From NCBI RefSeq assembly GCF_002939945.1, contig NZ_MDEB01000003.1:438547-502546 (forward strand): 64,000 nucleotides of DNA, in the 5' to 3' direction. Positions 1 to 8,337 of this stretch are shown here, in pieces; the first letter of the stretch is position 1; each line of letters begins with the position of its first letter. Position numbers and translations under genes: made by a program. The notes beneath the pieces were generated by a model, which saw only the letters and a list, made by a program, of their open reading frames with translations, searched no databases and was not told the DNA's origin. Source of the DNA: Xanthomonas arboricola pv. populi (GTDB lineage Bacteria > Pseudomonadota > Gammaproteobacteria > Xanthomonadales > Xanthomonadaceae).

Positions 1-1
1 G

Positions 2-256
2 CGCCTGGCCGAGCGTGTGTGCGCCGCTGCCGCAGCCGGGCGCGACATCGGGGCTGCGGCCCTGCTGCAGGGGTACGAGCGGGCGCACCGGCTGGCGACG
101 CGGCCGCTGTATGAGGCGACCAATGCACTGGCCGCGCTGTATACCGACGATCGTGCGCCGGCCCGCCTGCTGCGGCGGGGCGCCTTGCGCGCGGCGCATG
201 CGGTGGCGCCGTTCAAGCAGGCGATTGCGGCGCATCTGACCCAGCGCAGCGTTTGA
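2..256 (+). CDS. ubiH: C-terminal end of a UbiH-type ubiquinone hydroxylase (5' end outside window)
   Basis: Only the last 84 codons are present; the frame is open from base 2 and stops at TGA 254-256. The tail contains the stretch GRDIGAAALLQGYERAHRL followed by a helix with repeated Arg and Ala. This resembles the C-terminus of the UbiH/UbiF/VisC/COQ6 flavin monooxygenases, where a DIG motif precedes the last helices. Those enzymes hydroxylate the ring of ubiquinone precursors at the membrane using FAD and O2. Because the FAD-binding part is missing, UbiH cannot be separated from UbiI/VisC here; the family call is firmer than the symbol. Confidence 0.75.
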   Translation, partial: RLAERVCAAAAAGRDIGAAALLQGYERAHRLATRPLYEATNALAALYTDDRAPARLLRRGALRAAHAVAPFKQAIAAHLTQRSV

Positions 257-405
257 TGTATCGAAGTGGGAGCGGGCAGACGCAGTGCGTGCAGCGCTGC
301 GCTGTGGTCCTCATGCGCAGTGGCTTGTAACGGTGTGCAACGTGCGGTCGGGCAGTGCGGTCATCGGCCCGTTCGCAGGTGCGCGTGCGGCGATCCGGCG
401 GGCTC

Positions 406-480
406 GATCAGGCCGGCTGTCATCAGGCCGGATTTCGTCAGGCGCGTCGCAGTCAGGCACGTCGCAATCAGGACGGCGCG
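406..480. repeat. Five 15-bp tandem repeats carrying a copied stop codon
   Basis: Units start at 406, 421, 436, 451 and 466 and share a core close to TCAGGC. Read on the minus strand, the unit nearest the gene holds the real stop codon of the 468-788 gene (TGA at 470-468). Each following 15-bp unit repeats a TGA in the same frame. The gene's 3' tip therefore appears to have been copied outwards in register. The rest of 257-405 shows nothing I recognise. Confidence 0.75.
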
Positions 481-788
481 TTTACCCGCGCAACAATCGC
501 ATCGATCGCGGTGCGCGCATCGCCGCTGCGCAAGGCCTCTTCCAGCAGTGGAATCACCCAGGCGCAGCCGGCCTTGGTCACATCCGCGCGCCAGCCGCCG
601 GGCCAGCCTTCCAGTTCGTGCAAGGCCAGCATGCTGCAACCGCCGCGCTCGGCGTGACCGCCACGGATCGACTGTTCGAACCAGAACGGCGTGGGTGAAT
701 CGACGTCGATCGAAAAGATGTAGACATCGTGGTCCGGGTCTTCCGCCGAGGGCGCGATGTTGCGCCAGCTGACCTGCACCACGCTCAT
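468..788 (-). CDS. Conserved hypothetical protein coupled to an S4-domain gene
   Basis: This encodes 106 residues. I do not recognise a family. The N-terminal half is rich in aromatic and acidic residues (VYIFSIDVDSPTPFWFEQ) and the C-terminal half looks helical (PLLEEALRSGDARTAIDAIV). There is no signal peptide or membrane segment, so it is probably cytoplasmic. The start codon overlaps the stop of the upstream S4-domain gene by four bases (785-788), which implies translational coupling and possibly a shared role in RNA or translation. The stop codon is the first unit of a 15-bp repeat array. That this is a real gene rests on the overlap and the non-repetitive composition. Confidence 0.7.
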   Translation of the reverse strand: MSVVQVSWRNIAPSAEDPDHDVYIFSIDVDSPTPFWFEQSIRGGHAERGGCSMLALHELEGWPGGWRADVTKAGCAWVIPLLEEALRSGDARTAIDAIVARVNAPS

Positions 789-1027
789 TCTGCCGGCTCC
801 GCATCGGGGTCCAACGCCAGTACACGGATTTGCACATCGTCCAGTTGCACGAGCTGGCCGGGGCGGATCTTGGCGGTCTTGCGCAGTTCCTGCACGCCAT
901 CGACGCTGACCGCGCCGCTGGCGACGATCGCCTTGCCCTGGCCGCCGCTGTCGGCAATCCCCGCCAGCTTGAGCAACTGGTTGAGTTCGATGTACTCGCC
1001 GTCCAGGTCGAATTCCAGAAATTGCAT
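785..1027 (-). CDS. S4-domain RNA-binding protein, YbcJ type
   Basis: An 80-residue protein made up almost wholly of an S4 RNA-binding fold. It has the sequence FIELNQLLK-like start (EYIELNQLLKLAGIADSGGQ), then AIVASGAVSVDGV and a basic ELRKTAKIRPGQLV segment. This is the layout of the small YbcJ proteins, single S4 domains that bind structured RNA without a catalytic domain. Length matches the family (about 70-80 residues). The start ATG is at 1027-1025. It is the first gene of a two-gene unit, overlapping the next gene by four bases. The RNA target is not known and cannot be read from the sequence. Confidence 0.85.
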   Translation of the reverse strand: MQFLEFDLDGEYIELNQLLKLAGIADSGGQGKAIVASGAVSVDGVQELRKTAKIRPGQLVQLDDVQIRVLALDPDAEPAE

Positions 1028-1195
1028 GCTGCGCTCGGTGACAGGAAGACGGCGATTATCCGCCTGTCGCAGCCGACAACACCACTGTGCCGAATGCAGC
1101 GCCGGCAGCTGGAGTCGTTACAGCAGCGGCACGCAGGCACGCAGGCGCGCCAGCGGCGTGCACGACGCCGGAGTCGCGGTGCGGCGTCGGCACGT

Positions 1196-1843
1196 TCATT
1201 CACGTCCAAAACGTGCAATTTCGTCCAGCATGCTTTCGGCACGCACGACACCGGGCCCGGCATGCGCATTGTCGATGCGCTCCAGCCACGGATGGCGTCT
1301 GCGCTGCAGCTGTCGATAGCCGAGCCAGGTGCCGATGCCGCCGAGCATACCCACCATCAGATTGAGCAGCAGCCAGCCGTGCGGCAGGGTCAGGCCGGTC
1401 AGCCTGCGCCAGCCGGCATCCGCCACGGCCACCCACAGCACCCAGAACGCCACGCCCAGCCACGGGGCCACCCGCGTGCGCCAGCGCCGCAACTGCGCGA
1501 GTGCGCGCTGCGTCGGCAGCAACGGTCCGGCAAAGTCCAGCTGCGCCAGCAGCTGCAGCTGCCGTAGTGCGGAGATCGCCAGTGCAATGCTCCACAGCTG
1601 CAGCAGCACGCCGCCGATGATCGCCGCAACCTGATCGGTGTGGGCAAGCCAGCTGCGCGCGATCACGATGTGCAGCGCCACGGCGCACAGCAATTGCGTG
1701 GATTGGCTCAGCCACAGCGGGCGCAGGCTGGTGCGCGCCGCATGGCCACGCACCTGGCCGATGATGTGGCCGATCTGCGTGCTGTGCTGATCCAGGCGGT
1801 GTTCCATCGCGTGCCAGGCGCGTTGCATGTCGTCGAGTTCCAT
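1196..1843 (-). CDS. Membrane protein downstream of an ECF sigma factor
   Basis: Encodes 215 residues with about 45 charged or polar residues at the N-terminus, then four likely membrane helices near residues 50-67, 73-93, 126-142 and 156-176, and a basic, soluble tail of about 40 residues. The N-terminus (MELDDMQRAWHAMEHRLDQ) looks like an amphipathic cytoplasmic helix. It starts 27 bases after the sigma factor stop codon, so it is probably in the same transcript and is a candidate partner, for example a membrane-bound anti-sigma factor. I see no zinc-binding anti-sigma motif, so this function is inferred only from position. No enzyme motif is visible. Confidence 0.75.
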   Translation of the reverse strand: MELDDMQRAWHAMEHRLDQHSTQIGHIIGQVRGHAARTSLRPLWLSQSTQLLCAVALHIVIARSWLAHTDQVAAIIGGVLLQLWSIALAISALRQLQLLAQLDFAGPLLPTQRALAQLRRWRTRVAPWLGVAFWVLWVAVADAGWRRLTGLTLPHGWLLLNLMVGMLGGIGTWLGYRQLQRRRHPWLERIDNAHAGPGVVRAESMLDEIARFGRE

Positions 1844-1870
1844 CGAATGTTCCTTGGGCGAAGTGGGTGG

Positions 1871-2371
1871 TCAGAGTTCGGCGCGGATGCGCGCCTTGAG
1901 GCGGCTGAGTTTCGTGGCGACATTGGTCTGGCTGATGCCGAGAACCTCGCCGATCTCGCGGTAGCTGTGCTGATCCAGGTACAGCAGCATCAAGGCGCGT
2001 TCCAGCGGTGGCAGGTGGGCGATGAAGCCGTGGAGCTCGGCGACCTGCTGCGCGTGTGCCGGGTCGCGCGCCAGCGGGTCGGCGATGCTGTCGGCCACCG
2101 CTTCCAGCGGGAGCGGGTCCTGCGGTGCGCGGTTGCGGCCGCGCAGATCGCTGATCGCCACGTTCAAGGCGATGCGATACATCCAGGTGGAAAAACGTCG
2201 GCCGGCGTCGTAGCCGGGGAACGCGCGCCATAACTGCACGGTGATGTCTTGCGCCAGCTCGGCGCGGTCGTCCGGGTTCCAGCAATAGCTGGCCGCGACT
2301 TTCAGGACGATGCCGCGGTGCTGCTGCAGCAAGCCGTTGAAGCGGGTGTGCAGGTCTGTTTCCAGGGACAT
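1871..2371 (-). CDS. ECF-family RNA polymerase sigma factor
   Basis: Encodes 166 residues with sigma region 2 near residues 15-80 (WRAFPGYDAGRRFSTWMYRI, AISDLRGRN) and region 4 near 115-163 (LPPLERALMLLYLDQHSYRE followed by the helix-turn-helix ISQTNVATKLSRLK). It lacks regions 1 and 3, as ECF sigma factors do, and would direct core polymerase to a small set of stress or signal promoters. I chose ATG at 2371, preceded by ACGGAG. An upstream TTG at 2398 would add nine residues but has no ribosome site. The following membrane-protein gene is the likely regulator. It is transcribed away from deaD, and the 172 bases between the two starts should hold both promoters. Confidence 0.9.
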   Translation of the reverse strand: MSLETDLHTRFNGLLQQHRGIVLKVAASYCWNPDDRAELAQDITVQLWRAFPGYDAGRRFSTWMYRIALNVAISDLRGRNRAPQDPLPLEAVADSIADPLARDPAHAQQVAELHGFIAHLPPLERALMLLYLDQHSYREIGEVLGISQTNVATKLSRLKARIRAEL

Positions 2372-2543
2372 GGCTCCGTCCGGGTGGGTGGATGACAAGG
2401 GTCGAACAGATGATTCGCCACAGCGGACGAATCCTCACAACCTGAACGGACTGTCACGGAAATTTCGACAGCAGGGGGCCTGAGGGCGCACACTATGCTG
2501 CTTTGCGCCTGCCGGCTCCGTGCGGCGCCTCCGGAGTTACCCA

Positions 2544-4460
2544 ATGACCCAAGAATCTCCCGCGCCGCTGCTGTTTGCAGACCTCGGCCTCTCAGACGCT
2601 GTGATGAAGGCGGTTGCCGCCGTCGGTTACGAGTCGCCGTCGCCGATCCAGGCCGCCACCATTCCCGCGCTGCTGGCCGGCCGCGACGTGCTCGGCCAGG
2701 CGCAGACCGGCACCGGCAAGACCGCCGCGTTCGCGCTGCCGGTGCTGTCCAACGCCGACCTCAACCAGCTCAAGCCGCAGGCGCTGGTGCTGGCCCCGAC
2801 CCGCGAGCTGGCCATCCAGGTCGCCGAGGCGTTCCAGAAATATGCCGAAGCCATTCCCGGCTTCCGCGTGCTGCCGGTCTACGGCGGCCAGCCCTACGCG
2901 CAGCAGCTGAGCGCGCTCAAACGCGGCGTGCATGTGGTGGTCGGCACTCCCGGCCGCGTGATCGATCACCTGGACCGCGGCACGCTCGACCTGTCCCAGC
3001 TCAAGACGCTGGTGCTGGACGAAGCCGACGAAATGCTGCGCATGGGCTTCATCGACGACGTCGAAGCGGTGCTGAAGAAGTTGCCTGAGAAGCGCCAAGT
3101 GGCGCTGTTCTCGGCGACCATGCCGCCGGCGATCCGCCGCATCGCGCAGACCTATCTGAAGGACCCGGCCGAAGTCACCATCGCGGCCAAGACCACCACC
3201 TCGGCCAATATCCGCCAGCGCTACTGGTGGGTGAGCGGCCTGCACAAGCTGGACGCGCTGACCCGCATCCTGGAGGTCGAGCCGTTCGATGGCATGATCA
3301 TCTTCGCGCGCACCAAGGCTGCCACCGAAGAGCTGGCGCAGAAGCTGCAGGCACGCGGCATGGCCGCGGCCGCCATCAACGGCGACATGCAGCAGGCCGC
3401 CCGCGAGAAGACCATTGCCCAGCTCAAGGACGGCAAGCTCGACATCCTGGTCGCCACCGACGTGGCCGCGCGCGGCCTGGACGTGGAGCGCGTCAGCCAT
3501 GTGCTGAACTACGACATCCCGTACGACACCGAAAGCTACGTGCACCGCATCGGCCGTACCGGCCGTGCCGGCCGCAACGGCGACGCGATCCTGTTCGTCA
3601 CCCCGCGCGAGAAGGGCATGCTGCGCGCGATCGAGCGCGCCACCCGTCAGCCGATCGAAGAAATGCAGCTGCCGAGCGTGGATGCGGTCAACGACACCCG
3701 CGTGGCACGGTTCATGACCCGCATCACCGAGACCCTGGCCGGTGGCCAGATCGACATGTATCGCGATCTGTTGCAGCGCTACGAGAGCGAGAACAATGTG
3801 CCGGCGATCGATATCGCCGCGGCGATGGCCAAGTTGCTGCAGGGCGATGCGCCGTTCCTGCTGACCCCGCCGGTGCGTGGCGCGCGCGAGGAATTCGCAC
3901 CGCGCGAGCGCAACGATCGGGGCGAGCGTCCGCGCTTCGAGCCGAAGTTCGAGCGTGGCCCGCGCGCCGATGGCGAGCGCGCTGCACGCCCGCCGCGTGC
4001 AGAACGTCCGGCATTCGCCGATGACGGCGCGGGCGCCGAGCGTCCGCGTCGCGACCCGGTGGCCCCGCGTGGCGAGCCGGAGTTCGGCATGGAGAGCTAC
4101 CGCATCGAAGTGGGCCACACCCACGGCGTGAAGCCGGCCAACATCGTCGGCGCGATCGCCAACGAAGCCGGTCTGGAGAGCCGCTACATCGGCCGTATCG
4201 ACATCCAGGACGACTATTCGATCCTGGACCTGCCGGCCGACATGCCGCGCGAACTGCTGACGCACCTGAAGAAAGTCTGGGTGTCCGGCCAGCAGCTCAA
4301 CATGCGCAGGCTGGAAGAAGGCGAGGCGGCCGCATCGCCGTCCAAGCCGCGCTTCCCGCGGAGCGGCAAGCCGTCCGGTCGCCCGAATGGCCCGAACCGT
4401 CCGATGGACCGGGCCGGCGCGCCGCATCGCAAGGGCCCGCCCAAGCCCCGCGGCGAGTAA
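2544..4460 (+). CDS. deaD: DEAD-box ATP-dependent RNA helicase, DeaD/CsdA type
   Basis: A 638-residue helicase with the full motif set: Q motif near 11-36, AQTGTGKT at 53-60, PTRELA, GTPGR, DEAD at about 159-162, SAT near 191, ARGLDV and HRIGRTGR near 334. A long Arg/Glu/Pro-rich, low-complexity linker follows from about 440 to 510. Last is a DbpA/CsdA-type RNA-binding domain from about 516 (MESYRIEVGHTHGVKPANIV) and a basic Gly/Arg/Pro tail. DeaD proteins unwind structured RNA during ribosome assembly and mRNA decay, especially in the cold. ATG 2544 is preceded by CCGGAG at a good distance; a GTG at 2520 is in frame but lacks a ribosome site. Confidence 0.93.
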   Translation: MTQESPAPLLFADLGLSDAVMKAVAAVGYESPSPIQAATIPALLAGRDVLGQAQTGTGKTAAFALPVLSNADLNQLKPQALVLAPTRELAIQVAEAFQKYAEAIPGFRVLPVYGGQPYAQQLSALKRGVHVVVGTPGRVIDHLDRGTLDLSQLKTLVLDEADEMLRMGFIDDVEAVLKKLPEKRQVALFSATMPPAIRRIAQTYLKDPAEVTIAAKTTTSANIRQRYWWVSGLHKLDALTRILEVEPFDGMIIFARTKAATEELAQKLQARGMAAAAINGDMQQAAREKTIAQLKDGKLDILVATDVAARGLDVERVSHVLNYDIPYDTESYVHRIGRTGRAGRNGDAILFVTPREKGMLRAIERATRQPIEEMQLPSVDAVNDTRVARFMTRITETLAGGQIDMYRDLLQRYESENNVPAIDIAAAMAKLLQGDAPFLLTPPVRGAREEFAPRERNDRGERPRFEPKFERGPRADGERAARPPRAERPAFADDGAGAERPRRDPVAPRGEPEFGMESYRIEVGHTHGVKPANIVGAIANEAGLESRYIGRIDIQDDYSILDLPADMPRELLTHLKKVWVSGQQLNMRRLEEGEAAASPSKPRFPRSGKPSGRPNGPNRPMDRAGAPHRKGPPKPRGE

Positions 4461-4491
4461 GCGCCGCTGACAACCCGGCGGCGTGCCTCCA

Positions 4492-4510
4492 CCCGGCCCA
4501 CGCGGCCGGG
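4492..4510. terminator. GC-rich hairpin after deaD, possible terminator
   Basis: CCCGGCC at 4492-4498 pairs with GGCCGGG at 4504-4510 across a five-base loop, 31 bases after the deaD stop. No T-run follows, so efficient intrinsic termination is doubtful. The rest of the 272-base gap to the next gene shows only a GAGG ribosome site at its end. Confidence 0.35.
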
Positions 4511-4732
4511 CGCGGCAGTCGCTATGTTGGTTGATGCATATCGGTGTGCAGGCGGCATGCGCCGACACTGCGGGGATTGCAGGCGGCATCCTGTTGGCCG
4601 GGCGACGTGCCTGCGTCGACCGTGGTCAAGCGGGCGCTGCCATACAGACTGCGCCGTTGCGGCCGCTACTGCCTTCAGGCGCCCACTGGGCGCCTGAATC
4701 GCATTGGGCGGCGGCAGGGGTCGAGGACAACG

Positions 4733-7138
4733 ATGGCGCAGATGGCGGGCGGCAAGAGCGGTAGGCGGACCATGCACCTGATGCGCGGCCGGCTGACGTT
4801 TCCCTTGGCCTTGTTGATCGGCATGGCCATCAGCATGGCGGTGCTCTCGGCGCTGGTGATCGAGGTCCAGGCCGGGGCAACGGCCTGGATCGTCGGCCAG
4901 AGCCACTGGTCCAACGCCCAGCAGGAGTCGGTGTACTGGCTGGAGCGCTACCTGGGGAGCGGCGATCCGGCCGACCTGCAGGCCGCCTGCCGCGCGCTGG
5001 AAGTGCCGCTCGGCGACCGCGCGGCCCGCGAGGCGGTCGAGCAGCCGGCGATCGACTGGAGCGTGGTTTATGCTGGGCTGGCCGCCGGCCGCAATGCCCG
5101 TGAGGACATGCCGCAAATGGTGCGGCTGTATCGCTACGGCCATGTCTTTCCATATCTGGGCGATGCCATCGCGATGTGGAAGCGCACCGATGCCGACCTG
5201 CTGCAGCTGAGCGCCCTGGCCGATCGAGCGGCATCGGTGCAGGGAACCAACAGGCCCGATCCCCGCGCGCTGCAGGCCTTGCGCGACGACCTGCATCTGC
5301 TCGATGGCCGCATGCGCAGCGATACGGCGCAGTTCCAGGCGCTGCTGGTCCGCGGCGCGCGGCTGCTGCACGGTGTGATGGTGATCTGCAGTCTGGCGAC
5401 CCTGTTGCTGGTGCCGATCGCCTGGGTGCTGGCGATGCGCCGCATCCGCGATCACCTGCTCTCGCACGAAGGACGCTTTCGCACCGCGTTTCAGCAGGCG
5501 GCGCTGGGCATGGTCAAGTTCGACCTGCGCGGCTGCGTGCTCGACGCCAATGCCGCGATGGCCAACATCCTGCGCTACCGGCCGGAGGAGCTGCAGGCCT
5601 GCACGCTGGCCGAGGTGATGCATCCGGACCATATCGCGCTGGACAGCCGCGGCCTGATCGACTGGCCGACACTGCTGCAGTCCGGCGAGCGCCGCTTGCT
5701 GCGCGCCGACGGCGGGGTGATGTGGGCGCGCTGGAGCGCGTCGCTGGTGGCGCCGGGCCCGGAAGAGCCGACCCTGGTGCTGGCGGTGATCGAAGACGTC
5801 TCGCATGCGCACGAGTTGGCCGACGAAGTCGCCTTCCATGCGCGCCACGATGCCTTGACCGGCCTGATCAACCGCCGCGAGATCGAACGCCGGCTGCTGC
5901 GCCTGATCGAGCCGCCGCAATCGCCGCAGCTCTGCCATGCGCTGTGCTTCGTCGACCTGGATCACTTCAAGCTGGTCAACGACACCTTCGGGCATGCGGT
6001 CGGCGACAAATTCCTGTGCCACTTCGCCGACGTGATCACCATGCAGTTGCGCCCCGGCGACTGGCTGGGGCGGCTGGGTGGCGACGAGTTCGCGATCCTG
6101 TTGGCCAATACCGAGCTGGCGCAAGCGCAGACCCTGCTCGAGCGCATGCATGCGGTGCTGGGTCAGCCATGGAGCCATCGGGGCGGCCGGCCGCTGACGC
6201 CGAGTTGCAGCTTCGGCGTGGTGGAAATCCGCCAGGGCGCCAGCGACGTCAATGCCTTGATGACCGCCGCCGATCTGGCCTGCTATGCGGCCAAGGAAGA
6301 GGGGCGCAACCGGGTCCGCTGTTTCGGCGAAAACGATCTGGCGCTTGCGCGGCGCCGCCACGACGGCGGCTGGATCAGCGCGGTGCAGCAAGCGATCGCC
6401 GAAGACCGCCTGCTGCTCTATGCGCAGAAAATCCAGGTGTTGAGCGATCCGGGACGCCTGCAGTACGAAGTGCTGGTGCGCATGCGCGCGCGCGACGGGC
6501 GGGTACTGAGTCCGGGCGAGTTCCTGCCTGCGGTGGAACGCTACGGCCTGGGACGCATGGTCGATGTGCATGTGCTGGAAACGCTGTGCGCGCAGCTGGC
6601 GGCCAATCCGATGCATGTGGCCACGCTGGATCTGTGCCACGTCAATCTGTCTGCGCAGTCGATCGCGCAGCCGGATTTTCTCGATTTCGTGTGGGCCTTG
6701 TTCGAGCGCTACCCGAGCCTGGTGCCCAAGCTGTGCATGGAGATCACCGAGACCGCCGTCATCGGCGATCTGGAGTACGCGCAGCGCTTCGTGCAGTGCG
6801 TACGCGCGCGCGGCTGCCATGTGGCACTGGACGATTTCGGCAGCGGCCTGGCCTCGTTCGGCTACCTCAAGCAATTCACCGTGGATGTTATCAAGATCGA
6901 TTGCGGCTTCGTGCGCAACTATGCGCACGACGCGGTGGACCGTGCGGCAGTGCATTCGATCGCGCAGGTGGGCCTGGCGCTGGGAATCGAAGTGGTGGCC
7001 GAGGGCGTGGAGTCGGAGGCGGACATTCCCGGCCTGCGCGAGGCCGGTGTCGGCCAGGTGCAGGGTTTCAGCCTGCATCGTCCATGCCCGCTGGACGAGC
7101 TGCTGCCTGCCGGGCAGCCACTATTGGCGCTGTCCTGA
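4733..7138 (+). CDS. Membrane-anchored PAS-GGDEF-EAL cyclic-di-GMP protein
   Basis: Encodes about 801 residues. A first membrane helix lies near 20-42, an extracytoplasmic sensor-like segment follows, and a second helix lies near 205-230. A PAS domain spans about 240-350 (RFRTAFQQAALGMVKFDLRG). A GGDEF domain has an intact GGDEF signature at about 449-453. An EAL domain has EVLVR in place of EALLR at about 579, and keeps NLS, EITET, DDFGSG (about 700) and AEGVES. Both catalytic signatures look usable, so it could make and degrade cyclic-di-GMP; which activity dominates cannot be read. The GGDEF primary inhibitory RxxD was not obvious to me. ATG 4733 follows GAGGACAACG; a longer frame back to 4544 is unlikely to be translated. 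A decayed GAF-GGDEF gene lies 0.8 kb downstream. Confidence 0.92.
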   Translation: MAQMAGGKSGRRTMHLMRGRLTFPLALLIGMAISMAVLSALVIEVQAGATAWIVGQSHWSNAQQESVYWLERYLGSGDPADLQAACRALEVPLGDRAAREAVEQPAIDWSVVYAGLAAGRNAREDMPQMVRLYRYGHVFPYLGDAIAMWKRTDADLLQLSALADRAASVQGTNRPDPRALQALRDDLHLLDGRMRSDTAQFQALLVRGARLLHGVMVICSLATLLLVPIAWVLAMRRIRDHLLSHEGRFRTAFQQAALGMVKFDLRGCVLDANAAMANILRYRPEELQACTLAEVMHPDHIALDSRGLIDWPTLLQSGERRLLRADGGVMWARWSASLVAPGPEEPTLVLAVIEDVSHAHELADEVAFHARHDALTGLINRREIERRLLRLIEPPQSPQLCHALCFVDLDHFKLVNDTFGHAVGDKFLCHFADVITMQLRPGDWLGRLGGDEFAILLANTELAQAQTLLERMHAVLGQPWSHRGGRPLTPSCSFGVVEIRQGASDVNALMTAADLACYAAKEEGRNRVRCFGENDLALARRRHDGGWISAVQQAIAEDRLLLYAQKIQVLSDPGRLQYEVLVRMRARDGRVLSPGEFLPAVERYGLGRMVDVHVLETLCAQLAANPMHVATLDLCHVNLSAQSIAQPDFLDFVWALFERYPSLVPKLCMEITETAVIGDLEYAQRFVQCVRARGCHVALDDFGSGLASFGYLKQFTVDVIKIDCGFVRNYAHDAVDRAAVHSIAQVGLALGIEVVAEGVESEADIPGLREAGVGQVQGFSLHRPCPLDELLPAGQPLLALS

Positions 7139-7174
7139 TCGCAGATTGGTGCGCGCGGGCCGCTCCAAATCGCC

Positions 7175-7180
7175 GATAAT
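7175..7180 (+). promoter_or_regulatory. Candidate -10 box next to the rluF start
   Basis: GATAAT at 7175-7180 ends six bases before the rluF ATG. If it is the -10 element, transcription would begin at or within a base or two of the start codon, giving a leaderless message. No matching -35 or ribosome site is evident. This is an inference from one hexamer. Confidence 0.35.
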
Positions 7181-7186
7181 CGGCCG

Positions 7187-7909
7187 ATGACGACCCGACT
7201 CAACAAATACATCGCCGAAACCGGCTTCTGCTCCCGCCGCGAGGCCGATCGCCTGATCGGCGAACGCCGGGTCACCGTCAATGGCGTGGCTGCCGGCACC
7301 GGTGCAGTGGTGGGCGAGGAAGACACCGTGCTGGTGGACGGCCAGCCGCTGCGCACGCGCGCCGCCAGCAAGCCCGGTGGCCGCAAGCATGTCTACATCG
7401 CGCTCAACAAACCGGTGGGCATCACCTGCACCACCGAGAGTTCGGTCAAGGGCAATATCGTCGAATTCGTCGGCCACGAGCAGCGCATCTTCCCGGTCGG
7501 CCGGCTCGACAAGGAGTCCGAGGGGCTGATCCTGATGACCAGCAACGGCAACATCGTCAACGAGATCCTGCGCGCGGAAAATCGCCACCAGAAGGAATAT
7601 CTGGTCGCGGTCAACAAGCCGGTCACCGACGAATTCCTGCGCGGCATGGCGCGCGGCGTGTGCATCCACAACGAGACCACGTTGCCGTGCCGTACCGCGC
7701 GCATCGCCAAGTTCGGCTTCCGCATCTTGCTGGAGCAGGGTTTGAACCGGCAGATCCGCCTGATGTCCGCCGAATTCGGCTACCGCGTGACCCAGCTGCG
7801 CCGGGTGCGCATCGACAACATCAAGCTGGCCGCGCTCAAGCCCGGGCAGTGGCGCAACCTCAGCGATGCGGAATTGCGCGGATTGCTGCCGCAGCGTACC
7901 GATTGGTGA
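7187..7909 (+). CDS. rluF: 23S rRNA pseudouridine synthase RluF
   Basis: A 240-residue enzyme with an N-terminal S4 domain (TRLNKYIAETGFCSRREADR, about 3-60) and a pseudouridine synthase domain with the catalytic Asp in FPVGRLDKESEGL (about residue 107). The segment NKPVGITCTTE and the closing LNRQIRLMSAEFGYRV are the RluF version of the family motifs, so I prefer RluF over RluB/RluE. RluF converts U2604 of 23S rRNA to pseudouridine and can also modify tRNA-Tyr. Length is slightly short of E. coli RluF because the basic C-terminal tail is absent. It follows the GGDEF-EAL gene by 48 bases but is probably expressed independently. Confidence 0.88.
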   Translation: MTTRLNKYIAETGFCSRREADRLIGERRVTVNGVAAGTGAVVGEEDTVLVDGQPLRTRAASKPGGRKHVYIALNKPVGITCTTESSVKGNIVEFVGHEQRIFPVGRLDKESEGLILMTSNGNIVNEILRAENRHQKEYLVAVNKPVTDEFLRGMARGVCIHNETTLPCRTARIAKFGFRILLEQGLNRQIRLMSAEFGYRVTQLRRVRIDNIKLAALKPGQWRNLSDAELRGLLPQRTDW

Positions 7910-7980
7910 GGTCTTCATGCGCGCTGGGCTGAACGGTAGCGGCACGGTGCGTCGGCTGCTCGCGTGCAGCCCGAAGGCCG

Positions 7981-8289
7981 CTCTATGCCGGCGCGCCGTT
8001 GACCGGCGGGGGCATGGCGCTGGGCTCGTTGTGCGTCTTCGACCAGACCCCGGCGCATCTGCGCTAAGAGCGGCCAACAAACCGTAGCGAGCGGTCGTGA
8101 GGTGAGTGCGTGCGGCGCGCTCAGAACCGCGTGGTCCATGCCGATTCCGAGCACCGGCCGGTGACGGCGAGTATCGGCGTGGCCATGCTGCATCCGCAGC
8201 CAAGCGTGGAAGCGGTGACCAAGCGTGCCGACCGCGCCCTGTCTGCGGCCAAGTGTGGCGTGCGCGATCAGGTGGTGGCGTTGGGGTAG
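7981..8289 (+). pseudogene. Remnant of a GAF-GGDEF diguanylate cyclase gene
   Basis: In one forward frame, 7981-8067 reads LYAGAPLTGGGMALGSLCVF followed by DQTPAHLR and a stop. That is the end of a GAF domain of the kind fused to GGDEF domains. After stops at 8065 and 8098, the same frame from 8101 reads through HADSEHRPVTASIGVAM and then VEAVTKRADRALSAAK to TAG at 8287. That is the C-terminal quarter of a GGDEF domain (ASIGVA and ADRALSAAK motifs). The N-terminal part of the GAF domain and the GGDEF signature itself are missing. A short stretch at about 8068-8100 joins the two pieces. No intact reading frame covers it, so it cannot make an active enzyme. The rest of 7910-8393 holds only a palindromic repeat. 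Confidence 0.82.
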
Positions 8290-8337
8290 GTGGCGGTTGT
8301 AATCGTGCTGGTGCGCGCGCTGCTGCGTCATCGATAA

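Noticed and set aside
4214-7078. A 954-codon antisense frame opposite the GGDEF-EAL gene
   Set aside because: Composition is His/Gln/Arg-rich, as expected for the reverse complement of a GC-rich gene; the sense strand has full domain motifs.
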